Assembly (NCBI GenBank): GCA_017477845.1
Contig: JAFUTR010000057.1
Span: forward strand, 1-53,014
Direction: 5' to 3'
Origin: Bacilli bacterium
GTDB lineage: Bacteria > Bacillota_I > Bacilli_A > RF39 > UBA660
Length of the DNA: 53,014 nucleotides
The translations under genes were made by a program, and so were the position numbers. Below the pieces are notes generated by a model, which was not told the DNA's origin, ran no database searches, and saw nothing but the letters and a program-made list of their open reading frames with translations. How positions within the stretch are numbered: position 1 is the first letter of the stretch; every line of letters begins with the position of its first letter. Shown piece after piece: positions 34,874 through 46,040 of this stretch.

Positions 34874-35854
34874 ATGGCAAATATTAAAGAACAATGTAAA
34901 AATAATGAAATACGAAGACTAAAATATTCATTTAGTCAAATAAGGAATTTTTTTATAAGTAAAAAAGTTATTAATAATTTTGAGAAATATATTTTATGTA
35001 GGAATTATGACAAAGAAGAAAAAATAATAAAGTTTTATGAAGAAAATTTAAATAAAATAATAAAGAATCCATACCTAGAACATTTTTATAATATTATGAT
35101 TAATAATTTCAACAAGGAAGATTTAGTACTTTTAAATTATAATATAAAAACTCTTGTTATTAATTATTCTTCTTTAAAATTTGAAAGTTTTAATGCTCAT
35201 GCTAAGATAAAAGGAATATATAATTCAGAACATAATATCATTAAAATAAGTAAAGATTATATAGATGAATCAATTTATCATGAGTTTTTGCATATGGCTA
35301 GTTCATATTTCACAAAAGATAGAATAGATCACTCTGGACTATCACAAACAAGAATAACAAAGAATGATTTTATAAATATAGGTTCTACATTAAACGAAGG
35401 ATATACAGAAGTATTAAATAAAAGATATTTTCAAGATGAATTATATACAAGTGTTTATCCATTTGAATCTTTTATATCAGAATTAATTGAAGAAATAATT
35501 GGTAAAAGAAAAATGGAAAAAATGTATCTTTCTGCTGATTTAAATGGCTTTATAAATGAACTTTCAAAATATGATGATAAAGAAAATGTAATAGATTTAA
35601 TTAAAAGTCTGGACATATTATATTGTGATTTACCTAATGACTTAAAATATGAAAACCTTTATTCAATTTTTAATACAATTGTAAATATTGCAGTTAACGA
35701 ATCTTACAATAATGATAGAGAAAAATTACTAAGGATACTTAATAATATTCCTAAAAAGGTAAAAACAAATGATTGTGAATTTAATTTTGATGTACAAGAA
35801 ATGACTAATAAAGCATTTGATAAAAAGAAAGAAAGAATATTGAAGAAATACTAG
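34874..35854 (+). CDS. Zincin-like metallopeptidase of unknown role
   Basis: 326 residues, no signal peptide. The zinc motif HEFLH (in IYHEFLHMAS) is followed about 45 residues later by TLNEGYTEVLNKRYF, which could give the third ligand Glu of gluzincins. Everything else is unrecognised and helical. Start ATG 34874 after GAGGG; a TTG at 34862 overlaps that site and is rejected. It is divergently placed from the WXG/lysozyme operon, so a link to it is possible but not shown. Confidence 0.65.
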   Translation: MANIKEQCKNNEIRRLKYSFSQIRNFFISKKVINNFEKYILCRNYDKEEKIIKFYEENLNKIIKNPYLEHFYNIMINNFNKEDLVLLNYNIKTLVINYSSLKFESFNAHAKIKGIYNSEHNIIKISKDYIDESIYHEFLHMASSYFTKDRIDHSGLSQTRITKNDFINIGSTLNEGYTEVLNKRYFQDELYTSVYPFESFISELIEEIIGKRKMEKMYLSADLNGFINELSKYDDKENVIDLIKSLDILYCDLPNDLKYENLYSIFNTIVNIAVNESYNNDREKLLRILNNIPKKVKTNDCEFNFDVQEMTNKAFDKKKERILKKY

Positions 35855-35875
35855 TTCCAAACTAGTTTTTTTTAA
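35850..35875 (+). terminator. Terminator before pcrA
   Basis: ACTAGT-TCCAA-ACTAGT followed by TTTTTTTT. Confidence 0.75.
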
Positions 35876-35915
35876 TAGTAAAATATGTTATAATTTTTAA
35901 TAGTTAGAGGTGCAT

Positions 35916-38012
35916 ATGAATTTAGATAGTTTAAATGAAGAACAAAAAAAAGCAGTCTTAAAAACTGAAGGACCTACACTTATTTTAGCAGGTGCAGGAA
36001 GTGGAAAAACTAAAGTATTAACTACTAAAATAGCCTATTTAATAGAAGAATGTGGAGTAAGCCCATATAACATTTTAGCAATTACTTTTACTAATAAAGC
36101 AGCAAAAGAAATGAGCGATAGATTATTTAATTTAGTAGGGATAAAAGCTAAAAATGCACAAGTATCAACATTTCACTCTTTTGGAGTAAAAATATTAAGA
36201 AATCATTATAAAGAATTAGGGTATGATAAAAATTTCATAATAATGGATAGTGATGATTCTTTATCAATAATTAAAAAAATACTTAAAAGTAAAGATTTAG
36301 ATCCTAAATCATATAGTCCAAATGGAATAAGAAATCAAATTAGTAACTGTAAAAATGAAATGATGAGTGCTAATGATTATCAAAAATTTGCACTTGGGGA
36401 TTATGAAAAAGTAGTATATGAAGTTTATAAAGAATATGAAAAAACATTAAAAGATAATAACTCATTAGACTTTGATGATTTACTATTATTACCAATAAAA
36501 CTATTTAAAGAAAATAAAGATGTTTTAGAAGAATATCAAAATCGTTTTCAATATATACTGATTGATGAGTATCAAGATACCAATGAGCCTCAATATGTAT
36601 TAACTAAAATGATTTCAGAAAAATATAAGAACATTTGCTGCGTTGGAGATGAAGATCAGTCAATCTATAGCTTTCGTGGAGCAAATTATAGAAATATATT
36701 AAATTTTGAAAAAGATTACAAGAATGCAGAAGTAATAAAACTAGAACAAAATTATCGTTCAACGAGTAACATTCTTGACGCTGCTAACTGTGTTATTAAA
36801 CACAACAAAGAAAGAAAAGATAAGGTATTATGGTCTACAAAAGGAAAAGGAGATTTAATTACTTATTACCGAGCATTTAATGGAATTGATGAAGCACAAT
36901 ATGTAACAAGAGAAATAAAGAAACTAATAAATGAAGGAATAGACTATCAAAATATAGCAATTCTTTATAGAACAAATGCCCAATCTCATACTCTTGAAGA
37001 AGAATTGTTAAAAGAATCAATCCCATATCGAATAGTAGGAGGAGTAGGATTCTACTCAAGGCGAGAAATAAAAGATGTTTTAGCATATTTAAGATTAATT
37101 TATAATTCCAAAGATAATATAAGCTTATTAAGAGTTATAAATGTTCCTAAAAGAGGAATAGGTACTAAAACAATATCTAATCTAATTGAAAAAGCAAATA
37201 AAGAAAATAAATCCATTTTTGAAGTAATAGATAGTGGAAAAGAATTAGCTTTTAAAAAGTTAATAGAAGGCTTGAAAAAAGAAAGTGAATCTTTAACTTT
37301 AACTGAACTTTTAGATAGAGTCTTAGAAGTAACTGGTATTAAGCAAGAATATATTGATGAAAAAACATTAGAAGCAGATATTAGACTTGAAAACTTAGAA
37401 GAGTTAAAAACCGTTACAAAAACATTTGAAAGTCGTGAAGGAATAGTATCACTTGAAGACTTTTTACTTGAAGTTAGTTTAGTAACAGATGTTAATGAAT
37501 ATGACAAAGATCCAAATAAAGTAAGTCTAATGACTGTTCACTCAGTAAAAGGACTTGAGTTTGACTATGTTTTTATAACTGGACTAGAAGAAGGATTATT
37601 TCCTCACATTAATAGTTTATTAAGTAGCAATGAACTTGAAGAAGAGCGAAGACTTTGTTATGTTGCTATTACAAGAGCCAAAGAAAAATTATTTATAGTT
37701 AATGCAAGAAGTAGAATCTTGTTTGGAAAAGATACATCTAATGTTCCAAGTAGATTTATAAATGAAATAGATAAAGAATTACTTGATAAGAAATTTGAAG
37801 AAAAAACTGAAGAAGTAAAGATTAATTTAGAAGATAAATTTTATAAAGATAATGAAGTAGACTATAATGTAGGAGACTTTGTATATCATGATGTGTTTGG
37901 GCAAGGTAAAGTAGTTGAAATAAGTGGAAGTTTAATATCAATTGCCTTTAAACATCCATATGGAATAAAAAAACTTATGAAAAATCATAAAAGTATTACA
38001 AAAATAGTATAA
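35916..38012 (+). CDS. pcrA: UvrD/PcrA-type ATP-dependent DNA helicase
   Basis: 698-residue superfamily 1A helicase acting in replication restart and repair. Walker A LAGAGSGKT near 25-33, AITFTNKAAKEM (Ia), LIDEYQDTN (II), VGDEDQSIYSFRGA (III), LEQNYRSTSNIL (IV), LMTVHSVKGLEFDYVF (V), RRLCYVAITRAK (VI), and the C-terminal PcrA-type YHDVFGQGKVV domain. Start ATG 35916 has AGAGG directly upstream; GTG 35910 lies inside it. In many Firmicutes pcrA and ligA are adjacent; here three genes and a pseudogene lie between them. Confidence 0.95.
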   Translation: MNLDSLNEEQKKAVLKTEGPTLILAGAGSGKTKVLTTKIAYLIEECGVSPYNILAITFTNKAAKEMSDRLFNLVGIKAKNAQVSTFHSFGVKILRNHYKELGYDKNFIIMDSDDSLSIIKKILKSKDLDPKSYSPNGIRNQISNCKNEMMSANDYQKFALGDYEKVVYEVYKEYEKTLKDNNSLDFDDLLLLPIKLFKENKDVLEEYQNRFQYILIDEYQDTNEPQYVLTKMISEKYKNICCVGDEDQSIYSFRGANYRNILNFEKDYKNAEVIKLEQNYRSTSNILDAANCVIKHNKERKDKVLWSTKGKGDLITYYRAFNGIDEAQYVTREIKKLINEGIDYQNIAILYRTNAQSHTLEEELLKESIPYRIVGGVGFYSRREIKDVLAYLRLIYNSKDNISLLRVINVPKRGIGTKTISNLIEKANKENKSIFEVIDSGKELAFKKLIEGLKKESESLTLTELLDRVLEVTGIKQEYIDEKTLEADIRLENLEELKTVTKTFESREGIVSLEDFLLEVSLVTDVNEYDKDPNKVSLMTVHSVKGLEFDYVFITGLEEGLFPHINSLLSSNELEEERRLCYVAITRAKEKLFIVNARSRILFGKDTSNVPSRFINEIDKELLDKKFEEKTEEVKINLEDKFYKDNEVDYNVGDFVYHDVFGQGKVVEISGSLISIAFKHPYGIKKLMKNHKSITKIV

Positions 38013-38031
38013 AGTTATAAGGAGGAAAAAA

Positions 38032-38931
38032 ATGAAAAAAAATTTAACTTTAGTTATTATGGCAGCAGGTATGGGATCAAGATTTGGAGGACTTAAACAA
38101 ATTGAGCCAGTGGGACCTAATGGAGAATTCATTATCGACTACTCAATTTATGATGCTGTAAGAAATGGATTTAACAAAGTAGTATTCATAATAAAAGAAG
38201 AAAATTATGAAATATTTAAAGAAACTATTGGAAGTCGTGTTGAAAAACAAATAAAAGTTGAGTATGCTTTTCAAAGACAAACTGATATTCCTGAAGGATA
38301 CGATATTAAAGGAAGAGAAAAACCTTGGGGAACAAGTCATGCAATATTATCATGTAAAAATAATGTAAAAGGAAACTTTGTAGTGCTTAATGCAGATGAT
38401 TTCTATGGAAATGATGCTTTTAAAGAAGCAAGTAAATTTTTTGAAGAGAATGATAAAGATTATGCAATTATTGGCTACAAAATTAAAAATACTTTAACAG
38501 AAAATGGTGCAGTTAAACGTGGAGTATGTGAAGAAAAAAATGGATTATTAACAAAACTTGTGGAAAGTTCAGTAGAAGAAAAAGATGGAGTTATTATAGC
38601 AAGTCCACTTGATGGAAGTACACCATTTGAAATTGATAAGGATGATCCTGTATCAATGAATATGTTCTGTTTTAGAGATAATATCTTTGATTATTTAGAG
38701 AAGCATTTAAAAGAATTCTTTGAAAAAAATAAAAATAATTTAGATAAATGTGAATATTTAATACCTGATTCTGTTTACAATATGATGAAAGAAAAATTAG
38801 TTAAAGTAAGAGTAATTAAAACAACTGCAAAATGGCATGGAATAACATATAAAGAAGATAAAGAAGGACTTGTAAAAGATATACAGAATTTAATTGAAAA
38901 TAAAGAATATCCAGAACAATTGTGGAAATAA
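38032..38931 (+). CDS. Sugar-phosphate nucleotidyltransferase family protein
   Basis: 299 residues. N-terminal signature VIMAAGMGSRFGGLKQIEPV with the consensus GxGxR loop, GTSHAILSC, and the metal-binding NADDFYG. It transfers NMP to a sugar phosphate, giving a sugar nucleotide for surface glycans; which sugar is not readable. It lies between pcrA (19-bp gap, AGGAGG) and the serpin (3-bp gap). Confidence 0.8.
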   Translation: MKKNLTLVIMAAGMGSRFGGLKQIEPVGPNGEFIIDYSIYDAVRNGFNKVVFIIKEENYEIFKETIGSRVEKQIKVEYAFQRQTDIPEGYDIKGREKPWGTSHAILSCKNNVKGNFVVLNADDFYGNDAFKEASKFFEENDKDYAIIGYKIKNTLTENGAVKRGVCEEKNGLLTKLVESSVEEKDGVIIASPLDGSTPFEIDKDDPVSMNMFCFRDNIFDYLEKHLKEFFEKNKNNLDKCEYLIPDSVYNMMKEKLVKVRVIKTTAKWHGITYKEDKEGLVKDIQNLIENKEYPEQLWK

Positions 38932-38934
38932 AGA

Positions 38935-40203
38935 ATGAATACAAATAATATAAACAAAAATAAAAAAATATTTGCAGCATCACTTTTAGCACTTGCATTA
39001 GGTGTAATTGTCTTTTCTCTTTTATTCACAAATAAAAAAGAAGAAAAAGAAGAACCTAAAGTTCCATATAATCCAAATGATGTAGAATTAGATAGTTTTG
39101 CATATTCATTTATAAAATTAGAAACTAAAAACAAAAATCTTGTGTACTCACCACTTTCAATAAAATATGCTCTTTTAATGCTTGATGAAGGAGCATTTGG
39201 TAAAACTAAAGAAGAAATAGAAAGTACATTAAAAGATTTAACAGTTACTAAATATAAAAATATAGATAAAACATTATCACTTGCAAATGCAGTATTTATA
39301 AGGGATACATATAAGGAATATGTAAAAGAAACTTATATTAAATCTATTAAAGAAAAATATGATGCTGAAACATTTTATGACAGTTTTAAAAGTGCTGATA
39401 ATGTTAATAAATGGATTAGGGAAAAAACATTTGAGTTAATAAAAGATATGGTTAAAGATAGTGTTGTTAAAAATCCTAATTTAGAAATGATTCTTGTAAA
39501 TGCTCTTGCAATAGATATGGAATGGATGGACTCTTTTGATGCTAAAAACACGTCACCTCAAGATTTTACAAAAGAAAAAAATGAAGTTCTAAAAGTAGCA
39601 ATGATGCATAAATCTACTAGAAGTAAAAACTATAAATATTTTCAAGATGAAAAAATAGATATTTTGTCAATACCTATTAAAGATTATGATGAAACAAGTT
39701 TAGAGTTTATTGCAATAAGACCTAAAGATATAACTCTTAATGAATTTATAACAAAAGATAATTTTGATGAAGATTTAACTGAATACTTATTAAAACTTCA
39801 TGAAACAAGTGATGAGGAGTTAGTTATTTCTCTGCCAAGATTTGATTTTGAATATGATTTAAATTTAAAAAATGATTTAAAAATATTAGGAATTAAATCA
39901 TCTTTTGATGAAAATCTAGCAAACTTTGATAACATGTCTAAAAGAAGATTATATGTTAGTGATGCTTTACATAAAGCAAATATAAAACTATCTGAAAAAG
40001 GAGTTAAAGCATCCGCTGCAACTGTTATTTATATGTTTGATAAAGCAGCACTACTAGAAGAGGAAGAAAGAGTTTATCTAAATTATAACGAACCATTTAT
40101 GTTCATAATTCGTGATTCTAAAACAAATGAAGTATGGTTTACAGGTACAGTGTATAATCCATTAAATTGGGAAGAAGTTAAAAGCGAATATACCTATAAG
40201 TAA
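38935..40203 (+). CDS. Serpin, membrane-anchored or secreted
   Basis: 422 residues. An N-terminal membrane segment (about 12-31) is followed by a complete serpin fold: NLVYSPLSIKYALLMLDEGA, LVNALAIDMEWMDSF, and the breach/hinge region LSEKGVKASAATVI with the closing YLNYNEPFMFIIRD. Counting from the hinge Glu as P17 puts P1 at Lys in MFDKAALL, predicting inhibition of trypsin-like proteases; the short-hydrophobic P12-P9 (ASAA) indicates an inhibitory, not inert, serpin. Gut bacteria use such serpins against host or competitor proteases. Only 3 bp follow the preceding stop. Confidence 0.9.
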   Translation: MNTNNINKNKKIFAASLLALALGVIVFSLLFTNKKEEKEEPKVPYNPNDVELDSFAYSFIKLETKNKNLVYSPLSIKYALLMLDEGAFGKTKEEIESTLKDLTVTKYKNIDKTLSLANAVFIRDTYKEYVKETYIKSIKEKYDAETFYDSFKSADNVNKWIREKTFELIKDMVKDSVVKNPNLEMILVNALAIDMEWMDSFDAKNTSPQDFTKEKNEVLKVAMMHKSTRSKNYKYFQDEKIDILSIPIKDYDETSLEFIAIRPKDITLNEFITKDNFDEDLTEYLLKLHETSDEELVISLPRFDFEYDLNLKNDLKILGIKSSFDENLANFDNMSKRRLYVSDALHKANIKLSEKGVKASAATVIYMFDKAALLEEEERVYLNYNEPFMFIIRDSKTNEVWFTGTVYNPLNWEEVKSEYTYK

Positions 40204-40229
40204 GAAAGATTGATTTCTTTCTTTTTTTG
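40201..40229 (+). terminator. Terminator after the serpin gene
   Basis: AAGAAAGA-TTGA-TTTCTTTCTT stem, then T residues. Confidence 0.75.
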
Positions 40230-40282
40230 TTAATCTAAACTATAATAATGTCGAGGTGAAACTATTGAGAAAGAAGAGTAAT

Positions 40283-40647
40283 ATACAATTATGTATTATG
40301 TAATAAACTAAAAGATTTAATTAGAACGGGATGGAAAAACTAAAATGTTGAAAGAGAAAGAGTAGAAAGCGTTGCAGAGCATGTCTATGGAGTTGAGCAG
40401 TTAGCCCTTCTTATGTGGAGTGAATATGACTTAGAAAACTGCGTAAATATAGAAGAACAAATTGACAATAATGCTTTAAGAGATGGAATAGTTAAGAAAT
40501 TACTTGATGAAAACAAAGATTGGAGCGAGATGTGGATGGAATATGGAAGAGAGATATCCCTATGATGAAAACTTTAAAAAAGTATCAAAATACGCTGAAA
40601 CACACAAAATTAATAAAGTGTTAAAAAAAGAAAACAAGAATAAATAA
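40283..40647 (+). pseudogene. Broken HD-domain hydrolase gene (YfbR-like)
   Basis: Reading from about 40283 gives CNKLKDLIRTGWKN, a TAA where Trp is usual, then NVERERVESVAEHVYGVEQL and ALLMWSEYDLEN. The middle of the protein with the HD dyad is missing, then IDNNALRDGIVKKLLDENKD and WSEMWMEYGRE; a frameshift moves to RYPYDENFKKVSKYAETHK and a final TAA at 40645-40647. Intact homologues are small HD phosphohydrolases (5'-nucleotidase-like). One nonsense change, one internal deletion and one frameshift show it is dead. It fills the gap between the serpin and ligA. Confidence 0.75.
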
Positions 40648-40667
40648 TAGTGATAAATACTGTCAAA

Positions 40668-42709
<2,042 letters not shown>

Positions 42710-42712
42710 AGT

Positions 42713-43123
42713 ATGAAAACTTATAAAGCTGGTACAATACTAATTAATAAAGAAAAAAAACAAATTGGATTAGTATATAGTAAAAGAAGAAAAGATCTTA
42801 CTTTCCCTAAAGGACATTTAGAAGGAAATGAAACATTAATTAATTGTGCTCTAAGAGAAACTAAAGAAGAAACAACACATCTGTGTCACTTAGAAGATGA
42901 AAATCCAGTTGAAATAATTAAATATATCATTAATAATGATGAAGAAATCGAAGTACATTACTTTTTAGCATTTGATGATGGTAAGAGTGAAGAAGTATCT
43001 TCTGAAAAAGAAATATTGGTTTATATTAATGTAGATGATGTAGAAGAAGCGCTTTCATATGACAACTTGAAAAATATGTGGAAGAAAGTTAAATATAGAG
43101 TAGAAAAAATAATAGAGGAGTAG
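42713..43123 (+). CDS. Nudix hydrolase
   Basis: 136 residues. Nudix box GHLEGNETLINCALRETKEE matches GX5EX7REUXEE, but the final Gly of the consensus is Thr (EETTH). The metal-binding Glu residues are kept, so it should still bind Mg2+ and cleave a nucleoside diphosphate derivative. Reading of the N-terminus, AGTILINKEKKQIGLVYSKR, resembles bis(5'-nucleosyl)-tetraphosphatase-like members. It starts within 4 bp of ligA's stop and is probably co-transcribed. Confidence 0.82.
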   Translation: MKTYKAGTILINKEKKQIGLVYSKRRKDLTFPKGHLEGNETLINCALRETKEETTHLCHLEDENPVEIIKYIINNDEEIEVHYFLAFDDGKSEEVSSEKEILVYINVDDVEEALSYDNLKNMWKKVKYRVEKIIEE

Positions 43124-43183
43124 GCCAATAGATTATCAAACATAGGTATATATTCATATTATATTCTAGATAGGAGGAATAAT

Positions 43184-43519
43184 ATGTTTGATGGTCAAAA
43201 TGAATTCAGTCAAATCTTTACAGGAAATAATGATAATATAACTATGGATATAGATGTAAATATGACAAATTCAAACGCAATGTCTTCAATAGGACAAATG
43301 ACTCAAGGAAGTGTAAGTGCACCAATAATTGAACCAATGCAAGAGCGAGTTATCAATAGAACTATAATGCATGAAGTTCAACATGTATGTCCAATTAGAA
43401 CAAAAATAATTAATAATCATGTTTATAGACATACTTACAGTCCAGCATACACGTGTTGTGAAGAAAACACATGTACAAATATCCAATGTGGATCATGTTG
43501 CTGCTTTAACAATAGATAG
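43184..43519 (+). CDS. CotD-like spore coat protein
   Basis: 111 residues. The C-terminal half is His/Tyr/Cys-rich (MHEVQHVCPIRTKIINNHVY, RHTYSPAYTCC, CGSCCCF), typical of CotD-family inner spore-coat proteins that are cross-linked in the coat. The N-terminal half is Asn/Met-rich and low complexity. AGGAGG precedes the ATG. The sequence CATATTATA about 25 bp upstream could be a mother-cell sigma (E or K) -10 element, but this is weak. It supports a spore-forming organism. Confidence 0.7.
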   Translation: MFDGQNEFSQIFTGNNDNITMDIDVNMTNSNAMSSIGQMTQGSVSAPIIEPMQERVINRTIMHEVQHVCPIRTKIINNHVYRHTYSPAYTCCEENTCTNIQCGSCCCFNNR

Positions 43520-43540
43520 TCTCGAAAGAGACTTTTTATT
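43518..43540 (+). terminator. Terminator after the CotD-like gene
   Basis: AGTCTC-GAAA-GAGACT (GNRA-type loop) followed by TTTTTATTTT. Confidence 0.85.
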
Positions 43541-43596
43541 TTATTAAATAATAATATTTGTTATAATTAAAGTAATTACAAGTAGGAGTAATAATT

Positions 43597-44010
43597 ATGA
43601 ATTACGAAATAATACATGATATAAAAAGTGAAGATATTATTTATTTAAGGGAAATACTTGGATGGAAGAAAATTAGTATAGAGCAATTTGATAAAGCACT
43701 TAATAATACAATGTATAAAGTATCAATAAAAAATGATAAAGATATTATTGCTTGTGGAAGACTAATTGGGGACTATTCATGTAAAGGCCTATTATCAGAT
43801 ATATTAGTAAATCCAAAATATCAAAAACAAGGATTTGGAAAGATGATTGTTTGTGAATTATTAGATATGGTCAAAAATAATCTTAAAGAAAATGAAAAAT
43901 TTCAAATTGAAGCATCTCCAACAAATGGAAATAGAGAGTTCTATATAAAATGTGGAATGAAATACAAGCCTGAAAACCAAGATGGAGTGTATATTTGGCT
44001 TGAAAAGTAG
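43597..44010 (+). CDS. GNAT-family N-acetyltransferase
   Basis: 137 residues. The acetyl-CoA-binding signature is seen in LSDILVNPKYQKQGFGKMIV (the Q/RxxGxG/A loop), followed by NREFYIKCGMKYK, the usual last strands. The acceptor is unknown. Followed 8 bp later by a DMT transporter gene. Confidence 0.8.
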   Translation: MNYEIIHDIKSEDIIYLREILGWKKISIEQFDKALNNTMYKVSIKNDKDIIACGRLIGDYSCKGLLSDILVNPKYQKQGFGKMIVCELLDMVKNNLKENEKFQIEASPTNGNREFYIKCGMKYKPENQDGVYIWLEK

Positions 44011-44018
44011 GTGACATA

Positions 44019-44873
44019 ATGATTTTAAATGATTGGAAATTTTGGACAATTTTTTATTTAATATGCTCAATTACTTTTGCTCAAAGTTTTAAAAAAGCAA
44101 ATAGAAATATGAAAAATGCAGGAAGTCTAACAATTCTTCTAGAAGTATTTACAGCATTGTTTTCACTACTATTTATCCCATTTTTTAATTTTACTTTACC
44201 AACAGACCCTAATATCTACATTACTCTTTTAACAGTTGTAGTAATATATGCATTCACAGATAGATTAAACATAGAAGCAAGGTATGGACTTGATCCATCA
44301 GTATTTTCAATGTTAAAACAATTATCAACAGTATTTTTGATGATATTTGGCTTTCTCTTACTAAAAGAAAGAATTGTTATAAAAAAAGTAATTGGTGCAG
44401 TTATAATAATCATTGCAAACCTTATATTAACTATAGATAAAGGAAAAATAATAATAAATAAATATTTTCTAATGTCATTCCTATCAAATTTTTTATTTGC
44501 AATAGCGATGCTTATTAATGTTAATATCTCAGATAATTTTAATTTAGCTTTTTATACTGTTTTAACTGTATTTTTACCAAGTATATTAATATTTATGTTT
44601 GGAAAGCATAATATAAAAGAGTTAGTAGAAGAATTTAATTTATATGATAAGAAAAAATTTATATTAGCATCTTTTTGCTGGGCATTGATGCTTATCTCAT
44701 CAGTAAGAGCATACCAGTTAGGTAACGTTACTACAGTTGCACCAATTCTTACTTTAACTTCTATATTAAATACATTATATGAATATGTAATCTTAAAAAA
44801 TAAGAATAAATTCTTTCAAAAACTTATTGCATCTATTCTTATCATTACAGGAGTCTTACTAATAAGACTTTAA
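44019..44873 (+). CDS. DMT-superfamily (EamA-like) transporter
   Basis: 284 residues, about ten membrane segments arranged as two five-helix repeats (first ends near AVIIIIANLILTIDKGK, second ends ILIITGVLLIRL). Substrate unknown; relatives export metabolites or amino acids. It may be co-transcribed with the GNAT upstream and the unknown protein downstream. Confidence 0.75.
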   Translation: MILNDWKFWTIFYLICSITFAQSFKKANRNMKNAGSLTILLEVFTALFSLLFIPFFNFTLPTDPNIYITLLTVVVIYAFTDRLNIEARYGLDPSVFSMLKQLSTVFLMIFGFLLLKERIVIKKVIGAVIIIIANLILTIDKGKIIINKYFLMSFLSNFLFAIAMLINVNISDNFNLAFYTVLTVFLPSILIFMFGKHNIKELVEEFNLYDKKKFILASFCWALMLISSVRAYQLGNVTTVAPILTLTSILNTLYEYVILKNKNKFFQKLIASILIITGVLLIRL

Positions 44874-44884
44874 AGGAGTATAAA

Positions 44885-46000
44885 ATGAACATATTAAATA
44901 TTTTTTATGACAATATAATTAATGAAGCAAGAAATGGTGATATAGATTCTTTTTTCCACTTTAACATTCTTTTTAGAACAGAAATTGTGGAAAAAAATAT
45001 TACCGTTGATACAGAAAAAGATTTTAATGATTTATTAGTACCAACTCTAAGAATTACTAATAAAGAAGAGTTTGATAGATTATTAATCGAATATGTTACT
45101 CTTGCAAAAGATTTTTATAGTGATGATAACTATCCTAATGAAATATTAAATAATAAAATGTATGATGAAGAAAAAAGAATATGTAAAGAAAAAATGATTA
45201 TTGCATCAATGTTCTCAAACTTTTCTATAGAAGATTTCAATAATCCTTGCAAGTATTTAAAAAGAAGAATAGATTTTTTTAAAAATACTTGTGAAAAAGA
45301 TATTGATATAGGCTATTCAAGTATATTAAAAGGAGAATTAAGTGCAAAAATAGAAAAAGATAAAATCTATAATGAATGTCCGTATCAGTTTAGTATAAGT
45401 GCAAAAGATGAGCAAGATATTAATTATATATTTCCAAGTATTAAATTTGGAATATCAGAAGATACAGTCTATATCTATGCCATTCAAAATGAAAAAGATA
45501 AAGATAATTCAAAAAGAATAAACAGAGCACTTTACAAAATAGGAGAGGGATTTGACTCATCACAAGATAATTTTGATATTTATGGAAGTGGAAATTTAAA
45601 GGATGTTACATCTAGTTTTTTAGTAGCACTTAATATTTTTACAGCATATATGTATTCTCTAGGAATAAATAAAATAGTAGTGCCATCAGTACTAATTGAA
45701 AGGTGGAATGCCAAAGAACTTGCTAATAAGAAAAAATTAGAGTTTGGAATAACAGATCAAGAAAAATATAAAGAAAAAGAAGAAGAACATGAAGAGATTC
45801 AATCAAATCTGACAGAAAAACTTTTAAGAACATTTTTGCGACTAAAATCTCACTATAACGATATAAATATTTTAAACTATCCAATGGAAGAAGACAGTTA
45901 TCTTCATTTAGAAGTAGAAAACATGGATAATTGCAACAATAGTTTGCTTGATGAAACATCAAATTTAGTACTAAATCAAACAAAAAAAGTATCAAGATGA
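44885..46000 (+). CDS. Unknown protein
   Basis: 371 residues, no signal peptide, no membrane segment, no recognised motif. Mixed alpha/beta sequence, with a conserved-looking core around YGSGNLKDVTSSFLVALNIF and INKIVVPSVLIERWNAKELA, and a charged coiled-coil segment (KYKEKEEEHEEIQSN). Its place, just before the OLE-like RNA promoter, suggests nothing certain about function. AAGGAG precedes the ATG. Confidence 0.6.
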   Translation: MNILNIFYDNIINEARNGDIDSFFHFNILFRTEIVEKNITVDTEKDFNDLLVPTLRITNKEEFDRLLIEYVTLAKDFYSDDNYPNEILNNKMYDEEKRICKEKMIIASMFSNFSIEDFNNPCKYLKRRIDFFKNTCEKDIDIGYSSILKGELSAKIEKDKIYNECPYQFSISAKDEQDINYIFPSIKFGISEDTVYIYAIQNEKDKDNSKRINRALYKIGEGFDSSQDNFDIYGSGNLKDVTSSFLVALNIFTAYMYSLGINKIVVPSVLIERWNAKELANKKKLEFGITDQEKYKEKEEEHEEIQSNLTEKLLRTFLRLKSHYNDINILNYPMEEDSYLHLEVENMDNCNNSLLDETSNLVLNQTKKVSR

Positions 46001-46003
46001 AAT

Positions 46004-46032
46004 TTGAAATAAATTGATATATGTGATATAAT
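46004..46032 (+). promoter_or_regulatory. Promoter of the OLE-like RNA
   Basis: TTGAAA (46004-46009), exactly 17 nt, TATAAT (46027-46032). The RNA's terminal helix begins about 10 bp later. Confidence 0.8.
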
Positions 46033-46040
46033 GTAACAGA

